DNA from: Streptomyces sp. HD
GTDB taxonomy: Bacteria; Actinomycetota; Actinomycetes; Streptomycetales; Streptomycetaceae
Direction of reading: 5' to 3'
DNA length: 42,019 bases
NCBI RefSeq assembly: GCF_028369295.1
Contig: NZ_JAQMYP010000069.1
Coordinates: forward strand, 1-42,019
Below the pieces are notes generated by a model, which saw nothing but the letters and a program-made list of their open reading frames with translations, had not been told where the DNA came from and did not search any database. Within the stretch, counting starts at the first letter, position 1, and every line of letters starts with the position of its first letter. This document shows positions 16,484 to 26,285 of this stretch, piece after piece. A program made the position numbers and the translations under genes.

Positions 16484-17434
16484 ATGCTCATCTCGATCGT
16501 CGCCCCCTGCTACAACGAGGAAGACGTCATAGGCAGCTTCCACGACCAGGTCCAGAAGGTCGCGGAGGAACTCCTGCCGCTCGGCCACGACATGGAGTTC
16601 GTGTACGTCGACGACGGCAGCCGCGACCGCACACTCGACGTCCTCCAGCGCCTGTCCGGCCTCGACCCGCGCGTGCGCTACATCTCCTTCAGCCGCAACT
16701 TCGGCAAGGAGGCGGCGCTGATCGCAGGCCTGCGCCACGCCAGGGGAGACGCCGTGATCGTCATGGACGCGGACCTCCAGCACCCGCCCGAGCTGATCAG
16801 GCGCATGGTGGACCTGCACGAACAGGGCTACGACCAGGTCATCGCCCGGCGCACCCGCACCGGCGACCGGCTCACGCGCACCCTCACCGCCCGCCTGTAC
16901 TACCGGATCGTCAACCGCCTCGTGGACGTCGAACTCGTCGACGGCGTCGGCGACTTCCGGCTGCTGTCCCGGCGCGTGACCGACGCGGTCCTGGAACTGA
17001 CCGAGTACAACCGCTTCTCCAAGGGCCTGTTCGCCTGGGTGGGCTTCCCGAGCACCACCCTCGACTACGAGAACGCCGCCCGCGAGGCCGGCCACAGCTC
17101 CTGGAGCCTGCGCAGCCTGCTCAACTACGGCATCGACGGACTGCTCTCCTTCAACAACCGCCCGCTGCGTGCCGCGCTCCACCTCGGCATGGCCCTGCTG
17201 GTGTGCGCGATGTCGTACACGGCGTGGATCGTGGGCGCGGCGCTCATCAACGGCGTACAGACACCCGGCTACGTCACGATCATCACCGCCGTCACCGGCC
17301 TGGCCGGAGTGCAGATGATCATGCTCGGGGTGATCGGCGAGTACACCGGCCGTATCTACTACGAGGTCAAGCGGCGCCCGCACTTCCTGGTGAAGGCGAC
17401 CAACGTGGACCGGGCGAAGGACCTAGTTCCCTGA
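16484..17434 (+). CDS. GtrB-type polyprenyl-phosphate glycosyltransferase
   Basis: 316 aa. The N-terminal GT2 domain has the nucleotide-sugar motifs VYVDDGSRD (about 37-45) and VMDADLQHP (about 90-98). Two TM helices lie at the C-terminus (LGMALLVCAMSYTAWIVG and VTGLAGVQMIMLGVIGEY), as in GtrB/CsbB/Dpm1-like enzymes that transfer a sugar from a nucleotide donor to undecaprenyl phosphate on the cytoplasmic face. AGGGAGA at about 16473 sets the ATG at 16484. Its stop overlaps the start of gtrA by one base (TGATG), so the two are coupled. Confidence 0.9.
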   Translation: MLISIVAPCYNEEDVIGSFHDQVQKVAEELLPLGHDMEFVYVDDGSRDRTLDVLQRLSGLDPRVRYISFSRNFGKEAALIAGLRHARGDAVIVMDADLQHPPELIRRMVDLHEQGYDQVIARRTRTGDRLTRTLTARLYYRIVNRLVDVELVDGVGDFRLLSRRVTDAVLELTEYNRFSKGLFAWVGFPSTTLDYENAAREAGHSSWSLRSLLNYGIDGLLSFNNRPLRAALHLGMALLVCAMSYTAWIVGAALINGVQTPGYVTIITAVTGLAGVQMIMLGVIGEYTGRIYYEVKRRPHFLVKATNVDRAKDLVP

Positions 17435-17802
17435 TGCGCGGGCAGATCCTCCCCTTCGCCCTGATCGGCGTCGTCAACACAGCCACGTACTACGGTCTCT
17501 ACCTATTGTTCCTTCTGTGTCTGCCCTATCTCATCGCCCATGTTCTCGCGTTCTTCCTCAGCATGACCGGTTCCTTTTTCCTCAATGCGCGCTTCACGTA
17601 CCGGACGCGGCCGACCTGGCGTAAATTCCTGCTGTTTCCGCTGTCGAACGCCACCAATTTCCTGATCACCACAGCAGGCGTGTACGTGATCGTCGACGTC
17701 CTGCACGCCGGGAACAGGTTCGCTCCGCTGCTGGCCTCCGCCGCGGCGATTCCGGCGACCTTCCTCGTTTCCCGGGCGATCATGCTGCCGAGGGAGGCCT
17801 GA
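17434..17802 (+). CDS. GtrA-family membrane protein (lipid-linked sugar flippase)
   Basis: 122 aa with four TM helices (ILPFALIGVVNTATYYGLYL, then LPYLIAHVLAFFLSMTGSFFL, NFLITTAGVYVIVDVL and PLLASAAAIPATFLVSR) and the family signature FxxxGxxN followed by FxxNRxxxF-like FLNARFTY. It is thought to translocate the polyprenyl-phosphate sugar made by the GtrB protein to the outer face, where the YfhO-type protein would use it. Last gene of the operon. Confidence 0.9.
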   Translation: MRGQILPFALIGVVNTATYYGLYLLFLLCLPYLIAHVLAFFLSMTGSFFLNARFTYRTRPTWRKFLLFPLSNATNFLITTAGVYVIVDVLHAGNRFAPLLASAAAIPATFLVSRAIMLPREA

Positions 17803-17858
17803 CCGGGGGAGGCCTGATTCGGGGGGCCTGATTCGGGGGGCCTGATTCGGGGGGGGGG
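17796..17858. repeat. 14-bp tandem repeat at the end of gtrA
   Basis: Three exact copies of GGCCTGATTCGGGG (17811-17852) follow one degenerate 15-bp copy (17796-17810) that contains the gtrA stop codon. A run of G follows. It looks like recent slippage amplification seeded at the stop codon, between convergent genes. Confidence 0.85.
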
Positions 17859-17884
17859 AATCGCGGGTGCGGAGAATTCTTCCG

Positions 17885-18331
17885 TCAGCCTCGCTTCAGC
17901 CTCTCGGCGAACGCCCGCGCGGCCGCGAGGTCCCTGCCGTCCGGTCGTCCCCTGCGGATCCCTCCGATGAGCCTGAACGGCGCCCATGTGTCATGGCCCC
18001 GGCAGGAGAAGGTGTCCGCGACGTCGTAGCCCTTGCCTTCCAGCAGCCTGGTCATGGGGCCGAAGGGGGCGTGGATGCCGCAGGTGGCGAAGACGAAGGC
18101 TCGCCCCCGCTGTGGGGGGAGCGCGGAGACGAAATCACGCAGGCGGGGGTGAAGCCGCCGGGAGAAGATTCCCGAGCCGAAGCCGACCAGGTCGTAGTCG
18201 GTGAGATCGTGGCCCGTGAGGTCGGCCTCCTCCGGCGCCACCACGGAGGCCCCGAGTACCTCCCCGATCACCTCGGCGACCTTGCGTGTGTTGCCATGGG
18301 ACACCGACGTACAGACGATCAGGCTCTTCAC
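17885..18331 (-). CDS. Flavodoxin-domain protein
   Basis: 148 aa. The N-terminal FMN-phosphate loop CTSVSHGNTRKVAE (about 7-20) and the later VFATCGI segment mark a short-chain flavodoxin or menaquinone-dependent protoporphyrinogen-oxidase-like flavodoxin fold. Redox partner unknown. It lies convergent to the gtrA operon and upstream of nothing obviously linked; the cupin gene behind it is on the same strand, 85 bp away. Confidence 0.85.
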   Translation of the reverse strand: MKSLIVCTSVSHGNTRKVAEVIGEVLGASVVAPEEADLTGHDLTDYDLVGFGSGIFSRRLHPRLRDFVSALPPQRGRAFVFATCGIHAPFGPMTRLLEGKGYDVADTFSCRGHDTWAPFRLIGGIRRGRPDGRDLAAARAFAERLKRG

Positions 18332-18416
18332 AGTGCGGTCCTTCCGGTACGGTCACGCGTTCACCGGAAGGACCGGACAGGCACCGGAGAATGTGACACC
18401 GCCACCCCCGGGATCC

Positions 18417-18887
18417 TCAGAAGGAGCTGGTCCGGTAACGGCCGCGGAACTCGGCCAGCAGTTCATCGGTCGCTTCGGCACCGGCGCTCACGGCGGCGTG
18501 GACGTCGCGGAAGTAGTTCTCGTAACCGGCAGGGGTGTAGAAACACAGGGCGCGTGCGACGGCCGGGCCCGCATTACGGAAGCCGTGCGGGGTACCGCGC
18601 GTCGCGGCGAGCAGATCCCCGGGGCCGGCCGTCACCTCGCCGTCCCCGGTGTGGAGCGTCAACTCGCCCTCAAGGACGTAGAAGTACTCGTCGTGCCCCT
18701 CGTGCACGTGCGGCCTGGCGCCAATGGAGTTCGGGGCGAGGCTGAACTCCTCGAAGGCGAAGTGCCCGCCCGTGTGCTCGCCGGTGAGCCGGAAGAAGTG
18801 CGCGACGCCGGCGACGTCTATGAGTTCACCCTCCCGGCGGCGACGCAGTAACGGACGGGCCGGAATGCCGGACTGATCATCTGTCAT
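18417..18887 (-). CDS. Cupin-domain protein
   Basis: 156 aa with one conserved cupin barrel. Motif 1 is PHVHEGHDEYFYVLEGEL (two His, one Glu as metal ligands, about residues 58-75) and motif 2 is PGDLLAATRGTPHGFRNAG (third His). Such single-domain quercetinase- or isomerase-like cupins have varied functions, so the reaction is unknown. I chose the ATG at 18887 because the cupin N-terminus follows it directly; no strong Shine-Dalgarno is visible. Confidence 0.85.
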   Translation of the reverse strand: MTDDQSGIPARPLLRRRREGELIDVAGVAHFFRLTGEHTGGHFAFEEFSLAPNSIGARPHVHEGHDEYFYVLEGELTLHTGDGEVTAGPGDLLAATRGTPHGFRNAGPAVARALCFYTPAGYENYFRDVHAAVSAGAEATDELLAEFRGRYRTSSF

Positions 18888-19109
18888 GGAAGCATTGTGA
18901 CCGTCGCCGCCAGGAAAGCCGCCGTAATCCGGATGACGCGCAGACCACCCGCCACCGGCACGACAGCCGGCATACGGATGATCAAATGTCACCGAACAGC
19001 CACAGTTGACGCCATACGCACCACATTCATCGTCAGGACGCACCGCATTCACTCGACGCGACCACGGTGCTCCTGACCTGTGACGACCAGCCTGACGGAA
19101 GGAGCGGGG

Positions 19110-19578
19110 ATGCGGATTGGGCGATCGCTGCCGTGCGCCATGCTGGCCGCCGCCCTGACCGGATGCGGCGGGCCGGACGGCGGAGTCCGGGTCGAGGGTC
19201 CTGCGGCCAGCACGATCCCCTGGTCGGGGCCGGCGTACATGACGGACTGGTACGGCAGGGCCTGGCAGCGCCAGCGCCGGGCCCGCCCCCCGAGGAAGTC
19301 GCCCAGACCGGGCGGGTGGACCTGGACGGACTGAAGTGGCATGGCTGGGGCTCGGCCCGGCCGTGGGCCACGGGCACGGCATCGGACACGACCTCTCTGT
19401 CCGGCTGCCCTGACGGCGTCGACAAGCCGCCGAGCTACCGGGTCAAGGTCGTCCTGAGTCGTCTGGTCAGGCGCGGGGACGTGGCCTACTACAGCCAGAT
19501 GTCACTCACGCCCGTGCAATCCCCCCCCCCCGCCGTTCTGGGCGGAGGGATACGAGAGCACGGAGCCGGACGTACCGG

Positions 19579-19586
<8 letters not shown>
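19110..19586 (+). pseudogene. Frameshifted CseA-like lipoprotein gene
   Basis: GGAAGGAG precedes the ATG at 19110. The product begins with a lipoprotein signal and lipobox (MLAAALTGCGG), then STIPWSGPAY. The coding signal moves to another frame near 19260-19300 (DLDGLKWHGWGSA, then SYRVKVVLSRLVRRGDVAYY). It moves again at an 11-C run (19521-19531) to finish as FWAEGYESTEPDVPDA at 19584-19586. This stop overlaps the response-regulator start, as in a coupled operon. The layout and sequence recall cseA of the sigE-cseABC envelope-stress operon, but no sigE is adjacent. Confidence 0.7.
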
Positions 19587-21383
<1,797 letters not shown>

Positions 21384-21672
21384 ACCGGCGGTCACCGCCC
21401 GCAGAGCGCCTTCTCACCGAGACCGGCTTCCAGCGGCGCGCCCGGGGCCAACGCCCACCCTGCCCCACCCGCCCCAAGGCCACCGAACCGATCTGACCTG
21501 CCACCCAACAGCCAACATGACCAACCCACCAGCCGCCGCACCACCAGCCGCTACACTGTGGGCGGTGGCACAGCTGCACGTCAGCCATGTCACCACAACC
21601 CTGCCGGCAGCACGTCTGACACCCGCCCCTCACCCGGGCGCCGGTTTCAGCCACGTCTTCCGACAGATCCCA
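21384..21672. other. Gene-free stretch between the kinase remnant and tRNA-Arg
   Basis: No convincing reading frame, repeat or hairpin was seen here. The tRNA promoter presumably lies at the right end. Confidence 0.5.
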
Positions 21673-21745
21673 GCCTTCGTAGCTCAGGGGATAGAGCACC
21701 GCTCTCCTAAAGCGGGTGTCGCAGGTTCGAATCCTGCCGGGGGCA
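21673..21745 (+). tRNA. tRNA-Arg (anticodon CCU)
   Basis: 73 nt fold as a full cloverleaf. The acceptor GCCUUCG pairs with CGGGGGC, the D arm is GCUCAGGGGAUAGAGC, the anticodon stem CCGCU/AGCGG encloses loop CUCCUAA with anticodon CCU, and the T arm GCAGG-UUCGAAU-CCUGC is perfect. The discriminator is A and CCA is not encoded. The integrase gene ends 46 bp downstream, so the tRNA 3' half is the likely attachment core. Confidence 0.95.
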
Positions 21746-21791
21746 CAACGCGTTACCGCTCTGACCTGGGGTTTCTTCCCCAGGGAGGCGA

Positions 21792-23465
21792 TTATTCGGC
21801 CTCGGACTCCTCGTCCGGGGCCGTTTGCGTGAGCGGTGCGTGAGCGGACGGAGAGTTGATCTCCAGAATTCCTCCCACCGGATCAGCATCATCCGGCACA
21901 GACTCCGAGCCGGGATGCTCCGCGTCGTCGGGCTCGGCCTCCGCCTCGGGGGCGGTGTTTTCGGAGGTGGCACGGGCGCGCGGGACGAGCCGGGCTGCAG
22001 CCTCGGCGATCGCAAGGTCCGCCTCGGGGAGCAGGCTCGTGTACGTGTCTGCCGTGATGGTGATCGAGGAGTGGCCGAGCATCTCCTGGATGTCCTTCAG
22101 GTCGGCCCCGGCCGCGTGGGCGAGGGTCGCGGCACCGTGGCGGAGGTCATGGAGTCGGACCGGCGGGAGGTCTATCTCCTCGTACAGCTCGATGAACCGG
22201 CGCGTGACGTTGGCAGGGTGGAGCAACTCGCCGTTCTCCTTGGTGAAGACGCGTCCGGTCTCCACCCAGGCGTTCTCCCACTCCTTACGGTCCTTGTCCT
22301 GCTGGGCGCGATGCCGCTTGAGGGCCCGGACCGTATCGGAGTCGAGCGCGATGGTGCGCGCGCCGGCGTCGGTCTTGGGGTCGTCCTCGTACACCTCCCA
22401 GCCGTCCACGACGAGTTGCTTGGCGACGGTGATGAGACCGGCGTCCAGGTTGGTGTCGGTCCACTTCTGGCCGCACGCCTCGCCCCGCCGCAGCCCGCGG
22501 AACGCGATCAGATGGAACAGGGCATACAGGCGGTCCTCCGCAACGTGGTCGAGGAAGAGGCCGGTGTGCTCCGGCGTCCAGACCATCACTGACGAGGGCT
22601 TCTCGCCGGTGCGCTTCCAGTGGAGGATGCGCTCCTCGGTCCACACCAGCGCCTTGGGCCGCTTGCCCGCCTCCAACTCGACGTGGGCCGCCGGGTTGAA
22701 GGTGATGAGTTGCTGGGCGATCGCCGCGTTCAACGCGGCCCGCAGCGTGGAGCGGACGCGCTGGCGGGTAGCCGGGCCCACGATGCGGCGGTAGGGCTCC
22801 ATCTCCTCGATGGCGGCCTTCATCACCTTGCGGCGGGCGCGATGCTCCCGCCCCTTCCAGGGGATCTGGGCCAGGTCCTCGAACGCCTTGCGTCGCGCGG
22901 CGTTGCCTTCGGCGATCTCGACGTTGGCCTCGGCGATGGCCTCGAACATCTCCGACAGGTGGGTGACCCGGAGGCGGTCGAGGCGCAGGTGCCCGATCCG
23001 CGGTTTGAGGTGCACCCGAATGTTGCTCTCGTCGCGGCTGATGGCGCTCTGCCGTCCCTTCTTGCCCGCGAGCCATATGTCCAGCCACTCGCCAACCGTG
23101 AGTCGACTCGTCAAATCCAGGCCGTGGCTGAGGCGCCTACGCGTCGCCTCGATGTCTGGGAGCGGGGCCTTCTCGTCGGCCACCTTCTCCAGCAACTCGG
23201 CTATCTGCGCCAGGCCCTCGGCATCGTCGGCGTCAGCGAGGCCGACGAGCGCGCGCACATGATCGAGGTCCGCCTGGGCGGCCTTGAGGGACTCGTAGCC
23301 GGCGCGGCTGAAGGAGCGGCGGGTGCCATCCTCGCGAGGCGGGAGCTCCTGACGTATGGAGTAGGAGCCGTGCTTGCGGCCGACGAGCTTCGGGCACTTC
23401 TTGCCGAGCGGCTTGCCGGTGTGAGGGTCGCGGCAGTAGCAACGGCGGTGGGTGGAACCCTTCAA
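21792..23465 (-). CDS. int: Tyrosine-family site-specific integrase
   Basis: 557 aa. The actinobacterial element-integrase layout is present. The N-terminal region has a Cys-rich start (CYCRDPHTGKPLGKKCPKL) and an AP2-like/SAM-like arm-binding part to about 270. The catalytic domain lies at about 300-500: Arg in AFRGLRRGEACG, Lys in DPKTDAGART, HDLRHGAATLAH (His-x-x-Arg), the GHSS histidine and the nucleophile Tyr in ITADTYTSLLPEA. The tail is acidic. Its start overlaps the XRE gene stop by 4 nt, so both are expressed together. It lies directly next to tRNA-Arg(CCU), the probable attB. Confidence 0.95.
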   Translation of the reverse strand: MKGSTHRRCYCRDPHTGKPLGKKCPKLVGRKHGSYSIRQELPPREDGTRRSFSRAGYESLKAAQADLDHVRALVGLADADDAEGLAQIAELLEKVADEKAPLPDIEATRRRLSHGLDLTSRLTVGEWLDIWLAGKKGRQSAISRDESNIRVHLKPRIGHLRLDRLRVTHLSEMFEAIAEANVEIAEGNAARRKAFEDLAQIPWKGREHRARRKVMKAAIEEMEPYRRIVGPATRQRVRSTLRAALNAAIAQQLITFNPAAHVELEAGKRPKALVWTEERILHWKRTGEKPSSVMVWTPEHTGLFLDHVAEDRLYALFHLIAFRGLRRGEACGQKWTDTNLDAGLITVAKQLVVDGWEVYEDDPKTDAGARTIALDSDTVRALKRHRAQQDKDRKEWENAWVETGRVFTKENGELLHPANVTRRFIELYEEIDLPPVRLHDLRHGAATLAHAAGADLKDIQEMLGHSSITITADTYTSLLPEADLAIAEAAARLVPRARATSENTAPEAEAEPDDAEHPGSESVPDDADPVGGILEINSPSAHAPLTQTAPDEESEAE

Positions 23466-24148
23466 AGATCGTTCTCCTCGGTGGTACTGGGGTCGGTCTC
23501 GGGTGGGTCGACGTCGGCGAGTTCCGGTGGCAGGTGCGGTGGGGTGCCGCCGTCTTCGCGGATGAAGGCGCGGGCGCTGCGGAGCCGGTACTTGGCTTCC
23601 AACGCCCTTTCTGCGTAGTCGGCTTGGGCGAGTACGGCTTCCTCGCGTTCTGCCCGGTTGGGTGCCGTCTCGGCCTTCCAGCGCTCGTGCTTCTCGCCCT
23701 TCAGGGCGGCCAGGGCGGCGCGCTGGTGGCGGACGTGGGCACGGAAGGAACGGAGCATGTCGTCTTCCAAGCCGAAGTCCTCGCTGTCACCGGTGAACCA
23801 GCGCATGGCATCCCAGGTCGGTTCGGAGTGCTGAAGGGGAAGGCGCTGGACTCGGTCGACGTAGCCGACGGGGTAGAGCAGGCAGATCGGGTATGTCCGC
23901 AGGGCTTCGGCGAGGACGATGACGTCGACCAGGGGCAGGTTGGCTCGGCGGCCGGATTCCATGTTGGCGATCACGTTGCGCGGGATCGGGTGCCCGATCT
24001 CCTCACAGCGGTCCGCCAGGTCCTGGGCGCTCATCCCTAGCTCCTTCCTTCGTCTGCGGACTTCGGCGGCCACGGTGGCCATCACCTGGTCCACCCACTC
24101 CGGGACGTCGTCCTCGTCCCCTCCAGCATCCCAACCGTTTTGTGTCAT
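23462..24148 (-). CDS. XRE-family helix-turn-helix regulator of the element
   Basis: 228 aa. The Cro/C1-type HTH at about residues 30-85 is clear (RRRRKELGMSAQDLADRCEE, then IPRNVIANMESGRRANLPLVDVIVLAEAL). The C-terminal half has charged, alanine-rich helices and no recognised domain. It is cotranscribed with int (4-nt overlap) and divergent from the excisionase-like gene, a usual arrangement for a switch regulator of excision. No Shine-Dalgarno is visible; a TAATGT -10-like hexamer ends 6 nt before the ATG, suggesting a leaderless mRNA, and an inverted repeat overlaps the start codon. Confidence 0.88.
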   Translation of the reverse strand: MTQNGWDAGGDEDDVPEWVDQVMATVAAEVRRRRKELGMSAQDLADRCEEIGHPIPRNVIANMESGRRANLPLVDVIVLAEALRTYPICLLYPVGYVDRVQRLPLQHSEPTWDAMRWFTGDSEDFGLEDDMLRSFRAHVRHQRAALAALKGEKHERWKAETAPNRAEREEAVLAQADYAERALEAKYRLRSARAFIREDGGTPPHLPPELADVDPPETDPSTTEENDL

Positions 24149-24160
24149 GAGGACACATTA
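24141..24160 (-). promoter_or_regulatory. Leaderless promoter and operator-like repeat at the XRE start
   Basis: On the minus strand TAATGT (24160-24155) ends 6 nt before the ATG (24148). TGTGTC (24141-24146) and GACACA (24152-24157) form an inverted repeat spanning the start codon, well placed for autorepression. Confidence 0.5.
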
Positions 24161-24227
24161 ACTTCCCTAGCGTTGATTCCATGGCTTGGAGACGAGCGCG
24201 ATTGCCGTGTTCGCCGAGGGCTCAGTC

Positions 24228-24473
24228 ATGGATGGAGCGCGTATGCGCGAGAACGAACTCGCCGGCCGAGTGAAGGGCATGAGTCGAGAGGAGCTGCTGG
24301 AGCTTCCCGCCGCCGTTGACCTGGAGACGGGTAATCGGGCGCTGGGGCTCGGGCGGAGCAAGGGGTACGAGCTGGCGAAGCGCGGCCAGTACCCGTGCAA
24401 GGTGCTGCGGCTGGGCAACGCCTACCGGGTGGTGACCGCCGACCTGCTGGCTCTGCTGGGCCTGGCCGCGTGA
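24228..24473 (+). CDS. Excisionase-like small HTH DNA-binding protein
   Basis: 81 aa from the ATG at 24228 (GAGGG about 7 nt upstream). An ATG at 24243 and a TTG at 24186 are in-frame alternatives. The core LPAAVDLETGNRALGLGRSKGYELAKRGQYPCKV resembles MerR/Xis-like winged helices that read 'helix-GRSKGYELAKRG-P-V-R-G-wing', here ending VLRLGNAYRVVTADLLALLG. In related elements this gene family sits at the same place and serves as excisionase or regulator. It is divergent from the XRE-int pair and upstream of the DUF3631 ATPase. Confidence 0.75.
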   Translation: MDGARMRENELAGRVKGMSREELLELPAAVDLETGNRALGLGRSKGYELAKRGQYPCKVLRLGNAYRVVTADLLALLGLAA

Positions 24474-24594
24474 GAGCGGGGAGTTATAGCAGCCCGTTCT
24501 GCGCTGAGCTGACACAGAAACGCTGGACTGTTGCCGGGTGTGGACGTACGGTCCGTGTTCCCTCGCGATGGCCTGGCGCCCGCGAGAAAGGGGT

Positions 24595-24624
24595 GGGCCC
24601 CCGGCGGTGCAACGCCGGAGGCCC
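24595..24624 (+). promoter_or_regulatory. Strong stem-loop in the leader of the DUF3631 gene
   Basis: The arms 24595-24606 (GGGCCCCCGGCG) and 24613-24624 pair with one mismatch around the loop GTGCAA. It sits in the 233-bp gap between the excisionase-like gene and the ATPase, 83 bp before its start; possibly an attenuator or terminator. Confidence 0.5.
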
Positions 24625-24706
24625 GAGCAACCCCGAACGGCCCTGGAAGAACCAACCCGGCGGCAAGGGCGTGCGAGCCCGCCACCGCCAGACGAGGAGC
24701 TGCCGA

Positions 24707-25981
24707 GTGCAACCCGAGAACCCCGAGTCCTATTCCGCCCCAGCGCAGGCTGTCTGGCCTGCAGCGGCCATACCCGGCCGACCCGGCGCCCACTTGCGCG
24801 CCGCGCAGGCTGACGGCGCCGACGAGGCGGAGACGCCGAGCGGCCTGGAGGCGATACCCGATGCGGAACCGACCCACGGCTCCAAGCTGCTGGATGAACT
24901 GCGGTCGCAGATCGCCCAGTTCGTGATCCCCCCCTCGCCGGAGGCCCTGGACGCGATCACACTGTGGGTGGCGGCGACGCACCTACAGCCCGCGTGGCAG
25001 CACGCACCGCGCCTGGCGGTGGTGGGGCCGGCGAAGCGGTGCGGCAAGTCGCGTCTCCTCGACGTGCTGACCGAGACGGTCCACGAACCGATGCTCACCA
25101 TCAACACCACACCGGCGGCCATCTTCCGGTCGATCACCGAGGAGAACCCGCCCACGCTCCTGGTGGACGAGGCGGACACCATCTTCGGCACACCGAAGAT
25201 GGCGGAGAAGAACGAGGAGATGCGCGGTCTGCTCAACGCAGGCCACCAGCGCAACCGGTACGTCACCCGGGTCGTCGGCAACGACCACACACCGCACCGC
25301 TTCGCTACGTTCGCCATGGCGGCCATCGCGGGGATCGGCGACCTGCCCGACACGGTCATGGACCGGGCAGTGGTGATCCGTATGCGGCGCCGGGCCGAGG
25401 GCGAGAAGGTCAAGCCGTTCCGGTCGCGGCGTGACATCCCGGCCCTGAATGAGCTGCGCGACCGTCTGCACGCGTGGGCCAGGCCGCTGCTGGACGAGGC
25501 CGCGGACCTGGAGCCGGACATGCCGGTCGAGGACCGCGCCGCGGACACCTGGGAACCTCTGGTCATCGTCGCCGACCTGGCCGGTGGCTGCTGGCCCCGG
25601 CTGGCGCGGGTCGCGTGTGCGCGGATGGTCGCCGCCGAAGAGGCGGCCGAGGAGGACCACCCCAGCGGTGCGCGGATCCTCGCCGACATCCGCCGGGTCT
25701 TCGTCGCCCAGCGCGAGGTGGACAGCCTGTCCACCGAGGAACTCCTCCACCACCTGCGCCAGGACCCCGAGGCGCCGTGGGCGGAATGGGGACGCGGCGG
25801 GCTGGACGCCCGCGAACTGGGCAGGATGCTGCGCGCGTACGAGATCAAGTCCGGCAACGTGCGCATGGCCGACCGGACCCAGCGCAAGGGCTACATGCGC
25901 AACAAGTTCCTCGACGCCTGGCGCCGGTACTGCCCCGCCGTCCACCCCGTCGACGCCGACATCACTCGCGGCGAGGACTGA
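24707..25981 (+). CDS. DUF3631-domain ATPase, probable replication protein of the element
   Basis: 424 aa. A P-loop is clear: Walker A GPAKRCGKS (107-115) and Walker B LLVDEAD (151-157), followed by a sensor-like region (VVGNDHTPHRFATFAMAAIA) and the DUF3631 C-terminal half with MADRTQRKGYMRNKFLDAW. DUF3631 proteins are common in actinobacterial phages and integrative elements, where they resemble the helicase part of primase-helicases, so a replication role is likely (inference). GAGGAG lies 7 nt before the GTG at 24707. The repeat-rich gene-free region follows directly, as expected for a Rep protein next to its origin. Confidence 0.8.
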   Translation: MQPENPESYSAPAQAVWPAAAIPGRPGAHLRAAQADGADEAETPSGLEAIPDAEPTHGSKLLDELRSQIAQFVIPPSPEALDAITLWVAATHLQPAWQHAPRLAVVGPAKRCGKSRLLDVLTETVHEPMLTINTTPAAIFRSITEENPPTLLVDEADTIFGTPKMAEKNEEMRGLLNAGHQRNRYVTRVVGNDHTPHRFATFAMAAIAGIGDLPDTVMDRAVVIRMRRRAEGEKVKPFRSRRDIPALNELRDRLHAWARPLLDEAADLEPDMPVEDRAADTWEPLVIVADLAGGCWPRLARVACARMVAAEEAAEEDHPSGARILADIRRVFVAQREVDSLSTEELLHHLRQDPEAPWAEWGRGGLDARELGRMLRAYEIKSGNVRMADRTQRKGYMRNKFLDAWRRYCPAVHPVDADITRGED

Positions 25982-26200
25982 GGCCCTCTCCCGGTTGCCG
26001 TACCTGCCGTCCCTGCCGTGATCTCGCAGGTCAAAGGGCATGCAGCCAAGACGGGAACCAGGGCCAAGACGGCACCGCGATCGACCATCGCAGCCCGCCG
26101 CCAAGACGCCGCCCTCATCCGTCTTGCGCCGTCCCCCGCCGTCCTGCCGTATCACTGCAGGTCACAGCCCCGCCCGCTGGGACGGACGATGCAACGCCTC

Positions 26201-26217
26201 TGTCCCGACTCGGGACA
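26201..26217. repeat. Palindrome TGTCCCGA-C-TCGGGACA
   Basis: Perfect 8-bp arms around a C. The core CCGACTCGG is shared with the larger palindrome 50 bp to the right, so both may bind one protein. Confidence 0.7.
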
Positions 26218-26250
26218 CGGTCCATCCGCAACCAAGCCCTGCAGGACGCC

Positions 26251-26285
26251 CCTGCGTCGTGTTCCGACTCGGAACACGACGCAGG
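26251..26285. repeat. 35-bp perfect palindrome with 17-bp arms
   Basis: The arms 26251-26267 (CCTGCGTCGTGTTCCGA) and 26269-26285 are perfect reverse complements around a single C at 26268. Such a long, spacer-free palindrome can be a dimer binding site or extruded cruciform at an origin. Confidence 0.8.

Noticed and set aside
24531..24926. A small gene in the leader of the DUF3631 ATPase
   Set aside because: The frame runs into the ATPase gene, has no RBS and no recognisable sequence.
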